From the NCBI GenBank assembly GCA_025201365.1, contig JAIXMF010000001.1:806001-870000 (forward strand): a DNA stretch of 64,000 nt, written 5' to 3'. Source of the DNA: Syncephalis plumigaleata (taxonomy: Eukaryota > Zoopagomycota > Zoopagomycetes > Zoopagales > Piptocephalidaceae). Position numbers and translations under genes: made by a program. This document shows, piece after piece, positions 33,861 to 45,400 of the stretch; position 1 is the stretch's first letter; each line of letters starts with the position of its first letter. The notes beneath the pieces are model-generated. The model did no database searches and was not told where the DNA came from. It saw nothing but the letters and a program-made list of their open reading frames with translations.

Positions 33861-34160
33861 TTGTCCTCTAATATCATTTGCATTAAACCGTACAATTTCC
33901 ATTACATGTGCCATTGATCGTTCACTTTACAATTATTACTGCACTTTGTTAATCACTCTAAATGAAGAGCGAGAACGGGAGATAAAGACTAATATACACC
34001 AAAGGGCAGTGCCATTATTTTAGCAATGGTTTAACGGATTGCCATGCCATTTCTCTTCCTCGTTCCTCTTCTTTTTCTATCCATTCCTTACTGCATTCAG
34101 CATTTATCTCTCGCACTTTCTCTCTCGCATTTAGCATTGCAACATTAGTTGTTGTCAAAC
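33861..34160. other. Spacer between tandem glycoprotein genes
   Basis: 300 bp, pyrimidine-rich in its second half (leader of the next gene). No gene. Confidence 0.5.
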
Positions 34161-34813
34161 ATGTATTTATATCAAGTCTTTTTGTGTATGCTGTGTGTTC
34201 TCTTTATAGTGGAGGTAAGTCGAGCACCAAGCTTATACACGATAAAACATATAATCCATTCTGTTTATTGACGTTTTCCTTATGTACATGAACATGATAG
34301 GCAGCTCCTGATAATAAAGTGAAACTGGCACCTGGATATAGTTGGGGTCAATGCGCGGATCAAGCTTACGGATTTACGCGACCTCATTTTATGGCGGAGG
34401 GTGCGCGTATCTCGGTGTTCTTAGTGCCGCAACAGATATACAGACAGTACCATGATAAACCGTTCAATAAGACGGATCAACAGTATCTTGCAAAGTATAA
34501 CTTCACCGACTGCCAGTTTATTAGTTACGGAAACAAAACGAGATGCTGGAAGAATGCCTCGGAAATGGTTCGCACGAATATGACGGCGATTCCGTGTTTC
34601 CTCCTCCTTAATACCGCGTCAAACACCACCACCATTGACTATCAAGTGGACTATATCAAGTCGAGCGAGGATGACGCGGACGACCCCAACTATCCCAATA
34701 CTATTGTTGATCACGACACTCGTATGGCGGGCATGGCAAGCAGCGGGGATCGCATTGCCTCTTCCTTTGGCATTATTCTTTGTTCTTACACAGTCATGAT
34801 TGCCAGTATTTAA
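34161..34813 (+). CDS. GPI-type secreted glycoprotein, unknown (tandem member 2)
   Basis: Exons 34161-34214 and 34301-34813 encode 188 residues with no frame break. Exon 1 is a signal peptide ('MYLYQVFLCMLCVLFIVE'). The mature part begins 'APDNKVKLAPGYSWGQCAD', has five Cys and several N-glycosylation sites (NKT, NFT, NAS, NMT, NTT), and ends with a hydrophobic segment ('SSFGIILCSYTVMIASI') preceded by small residues (MASSGD), as in a GPI signal. The stretch 'IPCFLLLNTASNTTTIDYQ' parallels 'ASCLMLDNYDSTKDAKVSV' in the upstream neighbour, so the two look like old tandem duplicates. No catalytic motif. A surface or wall protein is the best guess. Confidence 0.6.
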
Positions 34814-34934
34814 GCTGCAGTTTGCTTTTATAAATTAACATCACCAATAAAATTATAAGATATGCACAATTAATACATATGTAGATGTGGATTTGTATGC
34901 AATCTTATTGATTTAATTTATTCATATTAAATAA

Positions 34935-35613
34935 TTAAATGGCGCAAACCACTGATTTGCCTGACTTTTTGCATTTAGTTGATGTGGGACAGCCTATTGT
35001 AACCCATACGTTGTTGCTACATACTTTGGCCACGTTATCGATACAATCCCAGGCACCATGCTCACAAGCATTACCACTGGATGGAGGAGACACTACACCA
35101 GACTTGGGCTCGCTTACAGTCGATTTACTTGTATCGATTTTTGGCGACTCATCAGCATCAGCAGCAGTCGATTTGTTTGCATCAGAAGTAGTCGACTCAT
35201 CAGCATCAGCGGTAGTCGATTTGTTCGCATCAGCGTTTGCTGGTTCATCTCCATTTTTAGGAGTCTCAGCTGTGGAAGGTATAGTAACAGTTGAAGCTGG
35301 ATCTGTGCCTTGTTCAGTCTTCTTTGGGTCCGTGGGCTTTTTGATGGTGTAGTAGTCGAGTTGTTCGATGGATTTGTCTTGAAAATGTCGATAATCTCGT
35401 TGGTCAAATCCTTATCATTGCATTTACACATAAGATCTGCCTCATTGTAGTTGTAACAACGATTGAATTGGATGTTGGCCCTGACTTTACACATTCATCG
35501 TGGCATGTGACTTTCCAGTCTTGATAAAGACAAGGTACTACTTCTTCATCAGCGGTGGTCGTGGCTGTCAAAGCAAATACGGCAAGAGTGGCGATGGTAA
35601 TTGCTTTCATCAT
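34935..35613 (-). CDS. Small secreted Cys-rich protein with C-terminal CBM19-like (chitin-binding) domain; frame broken
   Basis: The ATG at 35613 starts a signal peptide ('MMKAITIATLAVFALTATTT') followed by a Cys-rich module ('VPCLYQDWKVTCHDECVK', then 'FNRCYNYNEADLMCKC'). A Thr/Ser/Asp/Lys linker with repeats of 'ADADES' type leads to a six-Cys domain: 'CEHGAWDCIDNVAKVC', 'NNVWVTIGCPTSTKC', 'GKSVVC'. That spacing resembles CBM19-type chitin-binding modules. The reading frame shifts twice by single bases between signal and CBM, so either the assembly has indels or the gene is decaying. The first 340 bp (5' leader plus N-terminal module) are almost identical to the inverted copy at 37213. A secreted wall-binding or chitin-binding role is inferred. 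Confidence 0.55.
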
Positions 35614-35717
35614 GGTGGTAATGGGGCGATGAGCTTATAGTTGTTTTAGCTGTGTAGGATACTGTCCGGCAGAATCTTGTCACAAGCAGTTATTGCGCAA
35701 TAATTGTGTTGAAGTAA
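35378..35717 (-). repeat. Left arm of a 340-bp inverted duplication
   Basis: Nearly identical to 37213-37552 read on the other strand. Only isolated single-base gaps separate the arms. It covers about 100 bp upstream of the ATG, the signal peptide and the Cys-rich module; similarity stops abruptly after the codons for DIFK. Confidence 0.9.
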
Positions 35718-37212
35718 TAAGTGAGTGTGATGGAGAATAATGAGGATAGTCACGCTGTAGGAGTGCATTTTTATATCAGATACAACCGACTCAACTCGGA
35801 CATAAGGAGTAGGAATCATGACTTGGCAATTGCCAATCAGTTCGGGAAACTCGTTTATCTGAATTTATCGTTAAGAACCACATCAATATATTGTAACATG
35901 TTGTGTTACATGCCGTACAAGGAGTTCAGCTCTATGTACGTGGGTATATCCTCCGTAGCATAGGCGTTTTAAATATAGGGCTACAAGTAAGGGAGAGTAA
36001 GTTGGACCGGGTACATGAATATGCCTATAGTAAACTATGCGGTACGCCAACAATGGTTTCATTGTTGCTTTGGGGATTCAAAACTGTCCTAGGGAATGTC
36101 ACCTATCCAAATGGACGTAAGCGTAAATTTGATACATTGTTATTACTATGGAAAACATAGTTTCGCATTGCACAGGCGCTCTCGCAACAGCTGTAATGAT
36201 AACGGAGGGAGACAAGGCCTAATGAGCCTTAGTTTGTTTGGTGTCATTTGGATAACTGACTAGTAGTGCCATGCTCATTCATTTCATACTTTGCATGAAA
36301 ATGGAGTCTAATAATAAGAATAATGGAAATGATGTCAATCGAAATGCTCATGATGAATCGGGTGAGCGAGAAGTCGTTGAAACAACACGGTTGATGATCT
36401 TCACTCTTTACCACGCGACATAATGAGTTTATTATGAGGCTATTAAGTAATTGTATGCCAATTATTCGTACTACATGCAAGGTGTTGTTGCATTGGGGAC
36501 AGTCGATTTATGCCAAATAAACATTGAATAAACAATATCCTGCTTGCTATTATGTTAAATGTCAACTATTGTATGGAATGGTGACATCCTTACTAAACAT
36601 GCAAAGCCGTGTCATTAGTATACTAGGGACCATCTGAAACCATCATGCTACCATCTCATGTTCTATTAATAAATGTTAGAACAACCATATAGTCATGTAA
36701 TCGACAATGGAGTGACAATGTAATTGATAAGCATATGCGATATACTGATTAAAAGTGTACCGCTCGATGTATACTGACAATGCTACTATAGCAATCACGT
36801 ATAATGAAATAAACAATAATACTAATCCTCACTAAGCTTTATTTCTTTCAAATGTATTCGTATCATTGACGTGACAGCGTGTCTCATGTTCTAACTTTGC
36901 AAACATGTTGTCTGGTCAATTCCTTTATTTTCTTCACCGTGTACTAAATGGATCTACGATGTGTTGCAAGTCCTTCTGTATTCATTGAAACGTTGCTACT
37001 ACTGTCCTCATGCAAATTGCACGCTCTAGAAGTGCACCCAACACTCGAGCAAAGTGTTGAACACGTTTCTTTTACTTACATCAGTTACTGTACAAAGTAG
37101 TTAGTTGTCGTTGCCTATATAAATCGTGAGATATTCCATAAGGATGGTTATTATCTCATTATCCCAACTACATTACAATATATCGTTTTATCAATTACAC
37201 GGATACACTTAC
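35718..37212. other. Spacer between the inverted arms, about 1.5 kb
   Basis: It must hold the promoters of both divergent secreted genes. Two overlapping plus-strand frames (35721-35963 and 35903-36160) read as proteins of 80 and 85 residues without recognisable motifs; I do not call them. A tatataaatcgtg motif near 37120 could be a TATA element for the right-hand gene. Confidence 0.45.
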
Positions 37213-37552
37213 TTACTTCAACACAATTATTGCGCAATAACTGCTTGTGACAAGATTCTGCCGGACAGTATCCTACACAGCTAAAACAACTATAAGCTCA
37301 TCGCCCCATTACCACCATGATGAAAGCAATTACCATCGCCACTCTTGCCGTATTTGCTTTGACAGCCACGACCACCGCGATGAAGAAGTAGTACCTTGTC
37401 TTTATCAAGACTGGAAAGTCACATGCCACGATGAATGTGTAAAGTCAGGGCCGAACATCCAATTCAATCGTTGTTACAACTACAATGAGGCAGATCTTAT
37501 GTGTAAATGCAATGATAAGGATTTGACCAACGAGATTATCGACATTTTCAAG
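37213..37552 (+). repeat. Right arm of a 340-bp inverted duplication
   Basis: See the left arm at 35378. The arm ends in the codons for DIFK, after which the coding tails differ completely. Confidence 0.9.
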
Positions 37553-37693
37553 GCAGAAGGACCAATTACAAAAGAGGAACCAGAATCCGACACGACTGCA
37601 ATTGAGAAGCAAGATACACCGCCAGAAGAGAACAAACCGAAACCATCACGTAAATCAAAGCAGAGTAAACGCCGTGTAACATACGAGGAATAA
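37317..37693 (+). CDS. Small secreted Cys-rich protein, inverted paralogue with a charged tail; frame broken
   Basis: It shares the signal peptide and Cys-rich module with the gene at 35613. After 'LTNEIIDIFK' the tail is new: about 45 residues rich in Glu, Lys and Pro ('AEGPITKEEPESDTTAIEK' to 'SKRRVTYEE'), with no CBM-like domain. A one-base break separates the signal peptide from the rest (near 37378), at a place where the paralogue is intact; conversely the paralogue breaks near 35483 where this copy is intact. Complementary single-base faults in two near-identical copies favour assembly indels over decay. Function unknown; a secreted protein with a variable C-terminal module is a reasonable description. 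Confidence 0.5.
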
Positions 37694-37958
37694 AAACTAT
37701 GATTAGCAATTGTTAAAGTATACACCATAGTAGCATTTAGTAATCTACAATTTACAAATATCACATAGACTTAACGTTGATGACAGTCATTCAGTAAGCA
37801 TACTAACATTAATTTATTACATAACTACTTGCATAGTATAGTACGTGTGTATGTTGATAGCTATTCAACGCGTTAATTGATAACAACAATAACAATAGCA
37901 ATAGCAATAACAATAACAATAATAAATAGAACACACACGCCTGTCAATTCATTCTATG

Positions 37959-39891
37959 CTAGGCAATTGTAGTGATTGCTTGGATGGGTGCCGCTACGGC
38001 GGCTTCATCCGTATTCACTATGGGTCCCGTGGCCAGTACAGTCTCGGTGGCAGTGAGTATAGAAGGGTCGACAAAGTTGATGGCTTCCATCTTTGCTACT
38101 AAATCATCCGGTAGTATAGGGGCTTGATTCGATAACTTTACATCACTCGAACTAGTTGAAATGGCACTTTGACTGCTGTGCAACGATGAATACAACGAGG
38201 CAGGCAATGGGCTACTCTTACGCGGGCCTGGTCCACCTCCCTGACCATCGGATCCCATCTCATTGACCACCATGCGTGCTATCATGGCAGCTAAACGATC
38301 GAGGCCACGCGCACTACGCGATCCAATTAGATCCAATAGCATTTGATAGGTGTGTGACATATCGGGATCTGCATCGCGTAACACTTGAATGCCGGCGTTC
38401 TCTGCACGGGAACAGAATTCACGGATTTGTTGCGCGAACAATTCCTTACCACCCCATTGCACTACCATAGGTGGCATACCAGTGAAATCCATGTTAACCG
38501 GCGACACTATAGGATCGGCCGGATCGATTCGAGACTCGCCCAGGTAGGCTAGCACGACAGGACGTGACGAACGCACGGATAGAATGTCCGTTTGTAGTTG
38601 CGGACGTGTGATAACTCCCTGTGGAATCGAGAGAAGCATCTCCACCCAGGGTGACATTAACACGCACAAGCTGGGCATGGGCAGTTGCTCGTCGCGTATA
38701 CGCTGAAGTAGCGCAAGGGAAAGATTGCCACCGGCCGAGTCACCACCCACGATGATCTTACTCGAGGGCGTCTTGTGTACATTGATAAGCCAGCGATACG
38801 CGCTAAACGCGATATTCACCTGGGATGGATAGTAGTGCTCGGGGGCAAGCGGATATTTCACAGCTAGCAAACGAACATTACGTATGTTGTTCTTCACACG
38901 TAGCGATCGTAGCAAATGTTTGAACGCGCTAACATGCATCATTGGATCACCGGCAATGTAGCCGCCACCTACAGAGGCCATGATGAGTTAGTCCTAGTCA
39001 ATAGTAGCACTAATAATTGTTTACTTACCGTGAAAGTATAGCCATACAATGTCCTTCTGTTCAATGGGTAACCCTTCCGGTTCATCAAACCAGTATCCGC
39101 TAATGTCGGGTTCTTCGACCTTTTGTGCAAATTTACTACCAGCACGCACTCTACCGAACACCTTGCCCATCCACATTAATTTACGCCACTGATTAAAATC
39201 ACTTGTGCCTAATGAAAAGTGCAACCAGGTTGTCACTGCCTCATCACGGAACGACCATCCAGGATTGCGTGATCGATTTGTTAGACGACGTGCTGCCACT
39301 ACCGCAGGAATCGTAGCTAATTCATTCATTCATCTATTAGTACATATACGTACATCTACTGGTGTTTACTTACCCATATGCATAAATGTCGTGGCTAGAT
39401 TACGTCTGGATATTTCAAGCAAGCGTTAATCATCATCATCATCATCAAGATTACATACACAACGATATCATTACTTACGGTACATGACGACGTTTCTCGT
39501 CATCTTCCACGCGCCACACCACCTTCTCTCCTTCGAGTTCTTCCAAGGTCTGAATACGTGTTGGCGCGGCCACCGTAGAACAAAACGAGATATCCTCGGG
39601 ATCATGACGACTCGTGTAATGCTCCATAGTGGCGGCTCTCCTCATGGCGGCACTATTGGCACGTGCTCGTTTATAGCCAAACGAATGGCTCTTATGATAT
39701 GTACTACCGGTGGTTGAGGATGATGTACGGAATGCAGGTGTCTTTAACGAGCGACTACTCTTGGTACTATTGACATTAATACTGTTACTACTACTACCGA
39801 TATCCGTAGTAGTAGTCGTATGTTCCTGCTGCTGTTTAGACGATGCAGCAGACACTGACTGCTCGATATTATCGAGTGTAGAATTGGTCAT
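37959..39891 (-). CDS. Alpha/beta hydrolase, hormone-sensitive-lipase family
   Basis: Four exons in phase: 39891-39479, 39405-39374, 39316-39029 and 38968-37959, giving 580 residues. I take the ATG at 39891. The first 130 residues are Ser/Thr-rich. The hydrolase core shows the oxyanion-hole motif split by an intron ('VWLYFHG' + 'GGYIAGD', HGGG), 'LLAVKYPLAPEHYYPSQ', the nucleophile elbow 'IIVGGDSAGGNLSLALL' and the His region 'DPDMSHTYQMLLDL'. In most HSL-family enzymes the acid follows 'GxxExLxD'; here it reads 'GGKELFAQQI', with no Asp at the usual place, so the acid may be displaced or activity weak. Relatives deacetylate sterols or hydrolyse short and medium acyl esters. A Ser-rich tail of about 100 residues follows. 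Probably cytosolic or ER-associated. Confidence 0.85.
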
Positions 39892-40740
39892 GAATAACAA
39901 CAGTAACAACGATAACAGCGAGTACTAATACTGAACCTAAAGTAATGAGTAACAACACTTGACGTAGTAGTGCTAATAGTCGTAGTTCTTCTTATGGGGA
40001 ATTCGTTAACAAATAGTCTGGATATTTATGGGATAAAACGGAATTTCGGTCAAGTTAATATACCGACTGAGCTACAAACTCGTAGATATTGGTATTTATA
40101 GCGAAGTGGGGAATGGAAAATTAGTAAGGAAAAAAGGAATGGAGCGGAGCGTGTGTTAGGCCTACAGGAAGAATAGGAGAGGAGAACAAGAATGGTGTTA
40201 CAACAGCACGCAATTCTCTCCAATATAGATGACTGAATGGTGTTCGCCTATTCACGTGCGGTTGTTACTTGTAAGAGGAGTGTACAATTCGCGTATTGGA
40301 TCTAGCAGGTGTCAGGCCACTAGTGACTATCACGTGTGGTATATACAAGACAAGTATATGGAGTAGATATATACAATTATAGTAGTTACTTTGGTCACTT
40401 TCTATTCAAGCATGTGATAGAGTAAATGACACTAAGATCAAAATACACAACAATGAAGCAGAAGAGTATTCAAGGAGCCGTCACGAGAACAATGATTCGG
40501 ATTAGCTCTGTATCCGTTCATGAATGGTTATTATAGCAAATGCAGTAGTAGTAGTAGGTTGACGTCATACGGTAGTAACTGCGCATAATTGTACTATTAT
40601 TAGGTTAAAATATGGAACACACTTATCTAATACATGTAGAATACGTAATTGATTATCAATTGATGATAGCATTCATTTAACTTTATTATTGCTATCATGA
40701 TGAAATTATCTAGGATTTGGTCGCTAATTCTACGGCAATC
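39892..40740. other. Intergenic, about 850 bp
   Basis: AT-rich, with a few trinucleotide runs (agtagtagt near 40545). No gene recognised. Confidence 0.5.
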
Positions 40741-41937
40741 CTACTGATACCTTAGCATAACGAAGAGCATGCTCAAAACTAATGGTGCGAATAACATCAC
40801 CGGTAGTGTGGACATTCTTGTTGGCCCGAGATTATCCGCTAAATAATAAACAGTTATTACTCTATATCATATGTACATACACACACATATTAATACGTAG
40901 ACATCTACTTACTTTCAAAGTGGAATGCTGATCTAAAACCGTACTTGTTCCATGATGCGTGATCGGAACAAGCGTAGCCACATTTCATCTCACTCCATCG
41001 GATACCCGAGTATTCCTCGATCAATTGTTTAAGGAATCCGGTTAGTTCTCCATCTACGAAATCGGTAACAATACCGATCACTTCAGGATCTGGTAGGAAT
41101 CCGGTCATATCATTCTGCAGCATAGCTACTACTTTACGACCTTGCTGATTATAGGCAGCCGCCACATCTTGCGAGCCAAGTAGGCCTGCCTCTTCGGCCG
41201 AGTACCAGTGGAATTCCACGGATCGTTCAGGCTCGAAACCACCCTCGACCAATGCACGGAATGCTTCTAGAATAGTGACGGTGCCGGAACCATCATCATC
41301 TGCTCCGGGTGCTCTACCAAATGAAGGCAACCATAGATTGACAGAGTCTTGATGCGCGCCAATAACTACCACTTCATCGGGATACTTGCTTCCTTCGAAT
41401 TTGGCAATAATTGAGCTTTGAGGCCATTTATGCTCAAATAGCTCGATGGCTACTTTGGATGAACGACCCTGGTCGGTATCACGGTCGGCATCACGAACAA
41501 TCTTCTTAATGGTTCTATGAAGGAATTTCTGCGAGTCCTTGCCCGTCTTACTCTTGTAATAACGAGTGTGGAAGGATGTCAACCTCTCGAGGGTAGCTTT
41601 CATTAGCTTTGTATTCATGGTGTCCAAGTATTGTTGCACCTTCTTTTGGTTGAAGGCGATGCAGGCAGTGCTGTACGGAATGGAGGTACAAGTTGTTTGC
41701 CATCCTTATAGGTCTCCGTGATATCCATGAAGCGAACACGATGACGCATCAATAGTTCAACTTGTCGTTCCGACATCCATTCCGGTTCACCATGTTCCGA
41801 GGTTTGGATAAGGCGACGAGAACTCGGTTCAGATGACGACGCTCTCAAGGTGATTTGGTCAAAACCGTTGACTTCAGGTGATAGAACGGTGGTGGCCAGG
41901 CATACAGCCGCGCCAATAGAGTAGTTGAAAGGTGCAT
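40741..41937 (-). CDS. Second secreted M28E aminopeptidase, frame broken
   Basis: A homologue of the gene at 17595. Exon 1 spans 41937-40913 and exon 2 40838-40741. It has a signal-like start ('MHLSTTLLA', then 'AVCLATTVLSPEVNGF'), the propeptide motif 'PEWMSERQVELLMRHRVRF', and an intact catalytic core: 'GAHQDSVNLWLPSFGRAPGA', 'DDDGSGTVTILEAFRALV', 'WYSAEEAGLLGSQDV', 'MLQNDMTGF', 'MKCGYACSDHASW'. Compared with the homologue, single-base breaks occur near the signal peptide, near 41680 and near 40822, where the last ligand His ('NVHTTGD') is read in another frame. The core between is fully open. This is either a gene with assembly indels or a young pseudogene. The role would be extracellular peptide trimming. 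Confidence 0.75.
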
Positions 41938-42421
41938 AGTGAAAGGAAAGGAGATTGGACTAGTTTAACAAGTAGATGGGTATACTGACAAAAACTGCTC
42001 GTATATAGATGAGATGAGATATGAGATAATAGTTAAGAGAGCAGTATTGCTGTTTAATATAAGTTATCGAGTCGAATAAACAAGAGTAAGCGATGAAGGT
42101 AAGAGGTAAGAGGTAAGAGGTTGGATGAACAGGCAAGTAAAGAAAGGTGGTATAACAGTAAAGTGTGAGTGATAAGAATGAGAAGGAATGACGAATATCA
42201 GAAATAAAAGTGATCATATGACTTTTGTGTGTGTGTGACTAGAGTTCATTTCTCAATTTGGTTACCAAGTGACTTGCTTGGCCACTTTTATTAAACTAGA
42301 GTTTTATGAATTGCTTTATTGAACACAATATATACATATGAATGTGTATGCTACGAGTATATATGAATGAATAATTAGTCACATATAGTAATGAATAATA
42401 GCGCACTAATAATACTTACTA
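41938..42421. other. Intergenic, about 480 bp
   Basis: Promoter side of the second M28 gene and 3' side of the MIOS gene. Contains gaggtaaga repeats near 42095-42120 and a GT run near 42225. No gene. Confidence 0.5.
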
Positions 42422-45400
42422 TTATACGGAAATACAGCGACATCGACAATCGGATACGGGACATTGTTCGTGGTCTTCAAACCATTCTAATAAATGAGCA
42501 GCGTGTCCACCATGTCTACATGACTGACACCAGGTAAACCATAGTCGAATCCAACTGGATGGCCTAATAGAATAGTAAGTATATAGTCGCGTAACAACAT
42601 CAATGATGGCTAACCTTGTCCCGCGGAACGATGTAAGGCAGCCGCTTGTCGAACCTCGTCAACGGGTGTACCAAGTCGCATAAGACATAGTGAGCATCGA
42701 GGTAGCATATTACGGCAATTAGGGCACAGTATGTCTAATATATGCCATACTATATATTAATATTCAGAAATATTCCATTAAGAAATATACTTACTCGTAA
42801 TCGTGAGACAGGCGATTCTTGCCCAACAATACCGGGTGATGCCGCCACGCGTCGACCATCTTTATCCGGCATGAGTAGACTATGCGCGACACTTTGATTG
42901 CAAAAACCGCAGCGTACGTACACCTGAGGTGCAGGAATGCCGGATGTATCGCCTTGTATACGCTGTCGTCTACCACGATCAATATCGAATCGAGCACGTA
43001 CATGATAGCACTGCCAACGATCGAGTAAAGATCGATAGCTAATTCGTGTGTGTGTGTGTGATCAGTAATGCATAGTATAAACGCAACTGATGATTGCCTA
43101 CCTGCTAACCCAGTCATCTACGCGTGGATCCTTGAATTTACGTAATGGCACTTGACTAACAATAAGACTGGCGGTTTGCACATCGCCTGTACGATCTACA
43201 AATCGTGATATTAAACCGACACCTACACTGGTTAGACCAGTCAGTATGAGGCCTTCAATATCGCCACGAGAAGTGGCTCGTGTAGCGTATTCCTCGATAT
43301 ACACAAGTAACTAGCAATAATAATAATAATTTATATATTAGTTAATGAACATATATACATGGATATCTATTTATAAAATGATTACCTCATCATCATCGAG
43401 AAATCGTAATGCTACACCAAGTCGATCGCGAAATGGTAAATCCGTAATGGACAATACCGAGGACCATTCACCTGATGCAATATAGGCAAATATCGCTCGT
43501 AAATATGGTCCTTTTAGATCGACGCTAAGTGCTTTACACAGTTCACGCCATGTATTAGTCGTGGAGGCATCACGATGATAACCGGCCAGTACTGTCGAGA
43601 TGAGTCGATGCTTTTCATCTAGTCAATTAATCAATCAATCAAGCAGGTAATGGTTATTTTATTCGTCAATATACGATGTTGATCAATACTAATACTAGTT
43701 ACCTTTACTAGAACTAAGAGCTGCCACGGCACGCCCCACTTTGCCATGGAATAATGCCCATGCCGCGGCTCGTTCATAATCGCCTGATGCTTGTAAACTA
43801 GATGTATATGTACCAAATAGATCTATTTAGATGATTGCCCTCTTTCTTCTACACAATGAATGATTACTACTACTACTACTACTACTTACGTCTCCATCGT
43901 TGACTCGATACGACCGCTGAATCCTAGTGCTTGTAGAGCAATTGTGCGTAATTCCGGTTTCAATGTAGGTGCCATGGGTGCTTCCTCCCCTTTTGACTCA
44001 ATGGTAGGTGCTGTAATACTACTATCTGGCGTCTCTGTACGGGTTAGTAGCATGGGCGAACTAGTCTGCGGGGTGGACGTACTACGCTTGGGAGCTAGCA
44101 TTGTCGTGTCACGATTATAGCAATTACTCTACTATTGAAATAACGCTGTAACTACTTACCGCGTACACCTTGTACAATGTGTAATACGCCTTGATAGCTG
44201 AAATCAACACCTTGCGACACTAGTCGACCCATATTCGATAAATGTTCCTCGGCTATCACGCAAGACATTAATCGATCTACTAATAGGTAGACAAAGTATT
44301 ACGCTTCTCTTTTACTTACTCGTTAACCAAGCCCAAACTTGAACCAGTTGTCGATCATCTCTAATTAGTGTTTTATTCTTCTCCGCCTAATAGATATGAA
44401 TATAACCTTTAGTAACTCGTCGATCATTCCTAGTATTCGCTTCTATTACTTACATTCATCGAATAGCCATGGATGGCTCGTTCCCTCATAACCACCGAGA
44501 TATCCTTTCGTAGTTCCTCCATGGCTTTCGCTTTAATGGCTTGTCGGTTATTACGTAATTCGGTGGTGCTTAATTTCTGTGAATTGTTATTTGCTACCTC
44601 GTTTGACATTGTAATTCGCATTAGTTCAGCGTCGCGTGAATTACGACGAGAACTTTGCACACTTTGTTGAGCACTTAGGACGCCGTAATTATGCGATAAT
44701 GGCGTAATGCGTCGTGGTTCCTCGGGTGGAATGATCGCTGGCACCGCGGATGTTGCCGTTGTTTGCACGCTCAGTAGATGCCCTTGATGTGGCGGTGCCG
44801 GGAAGCTCGATGTAGGAAACACAAGATATCCTGATCACCCGCGACTAATAATCCACCCGATGGATCCCATGCAGTACGCCTGGCTTCCTGCAGTTCCACA
44901 CATTCAATGACGCCATCTTTGTTGACGGACATTAGACTGGAGGTGGCACGACCAAGATTCGTAGGAATCCAAGCAAATGAAGCGAGTGGACGCAATGCAG
45001 GCTTAGCTATTATTATTATTGTTATTATTATTGTCAGTATCACTAGTTATTATGTATATGTATCACATCAGTATCGGCTTACTTTGACGAGATCGCCATA
45101 ATACAGGAATATCGATAGGTTCATTGGGCGGTGGATTAGGCGAGGATATCCGTTCCGAATTAGTTGATGCCACACCAAAGAATCCGGCTAGACTACTAGT
45201 GGCGCCTAATGTATTCGCACTATTGCTCGTATGTCGATTATCATGACTGTTCGTTTGAGCAGTAGTGGCAGTAGTGGTATTGGTAGTAGCGGGACCAAAT
45301 CCAAATACACGCTGTGGTCCACTCTGCCCTCCTGCTCCGCTATTACTGTTAAAGCTACCAGTGGCTGTTGCATTATTAGCGGATGCATTCGCGTTCGTCT

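Noticed and set aside
35721-36160. Two overlapping frames of 80 and 85 codons between the inverted arms
   Set aside because: No recognisable motif, signal peptide or codon bias.
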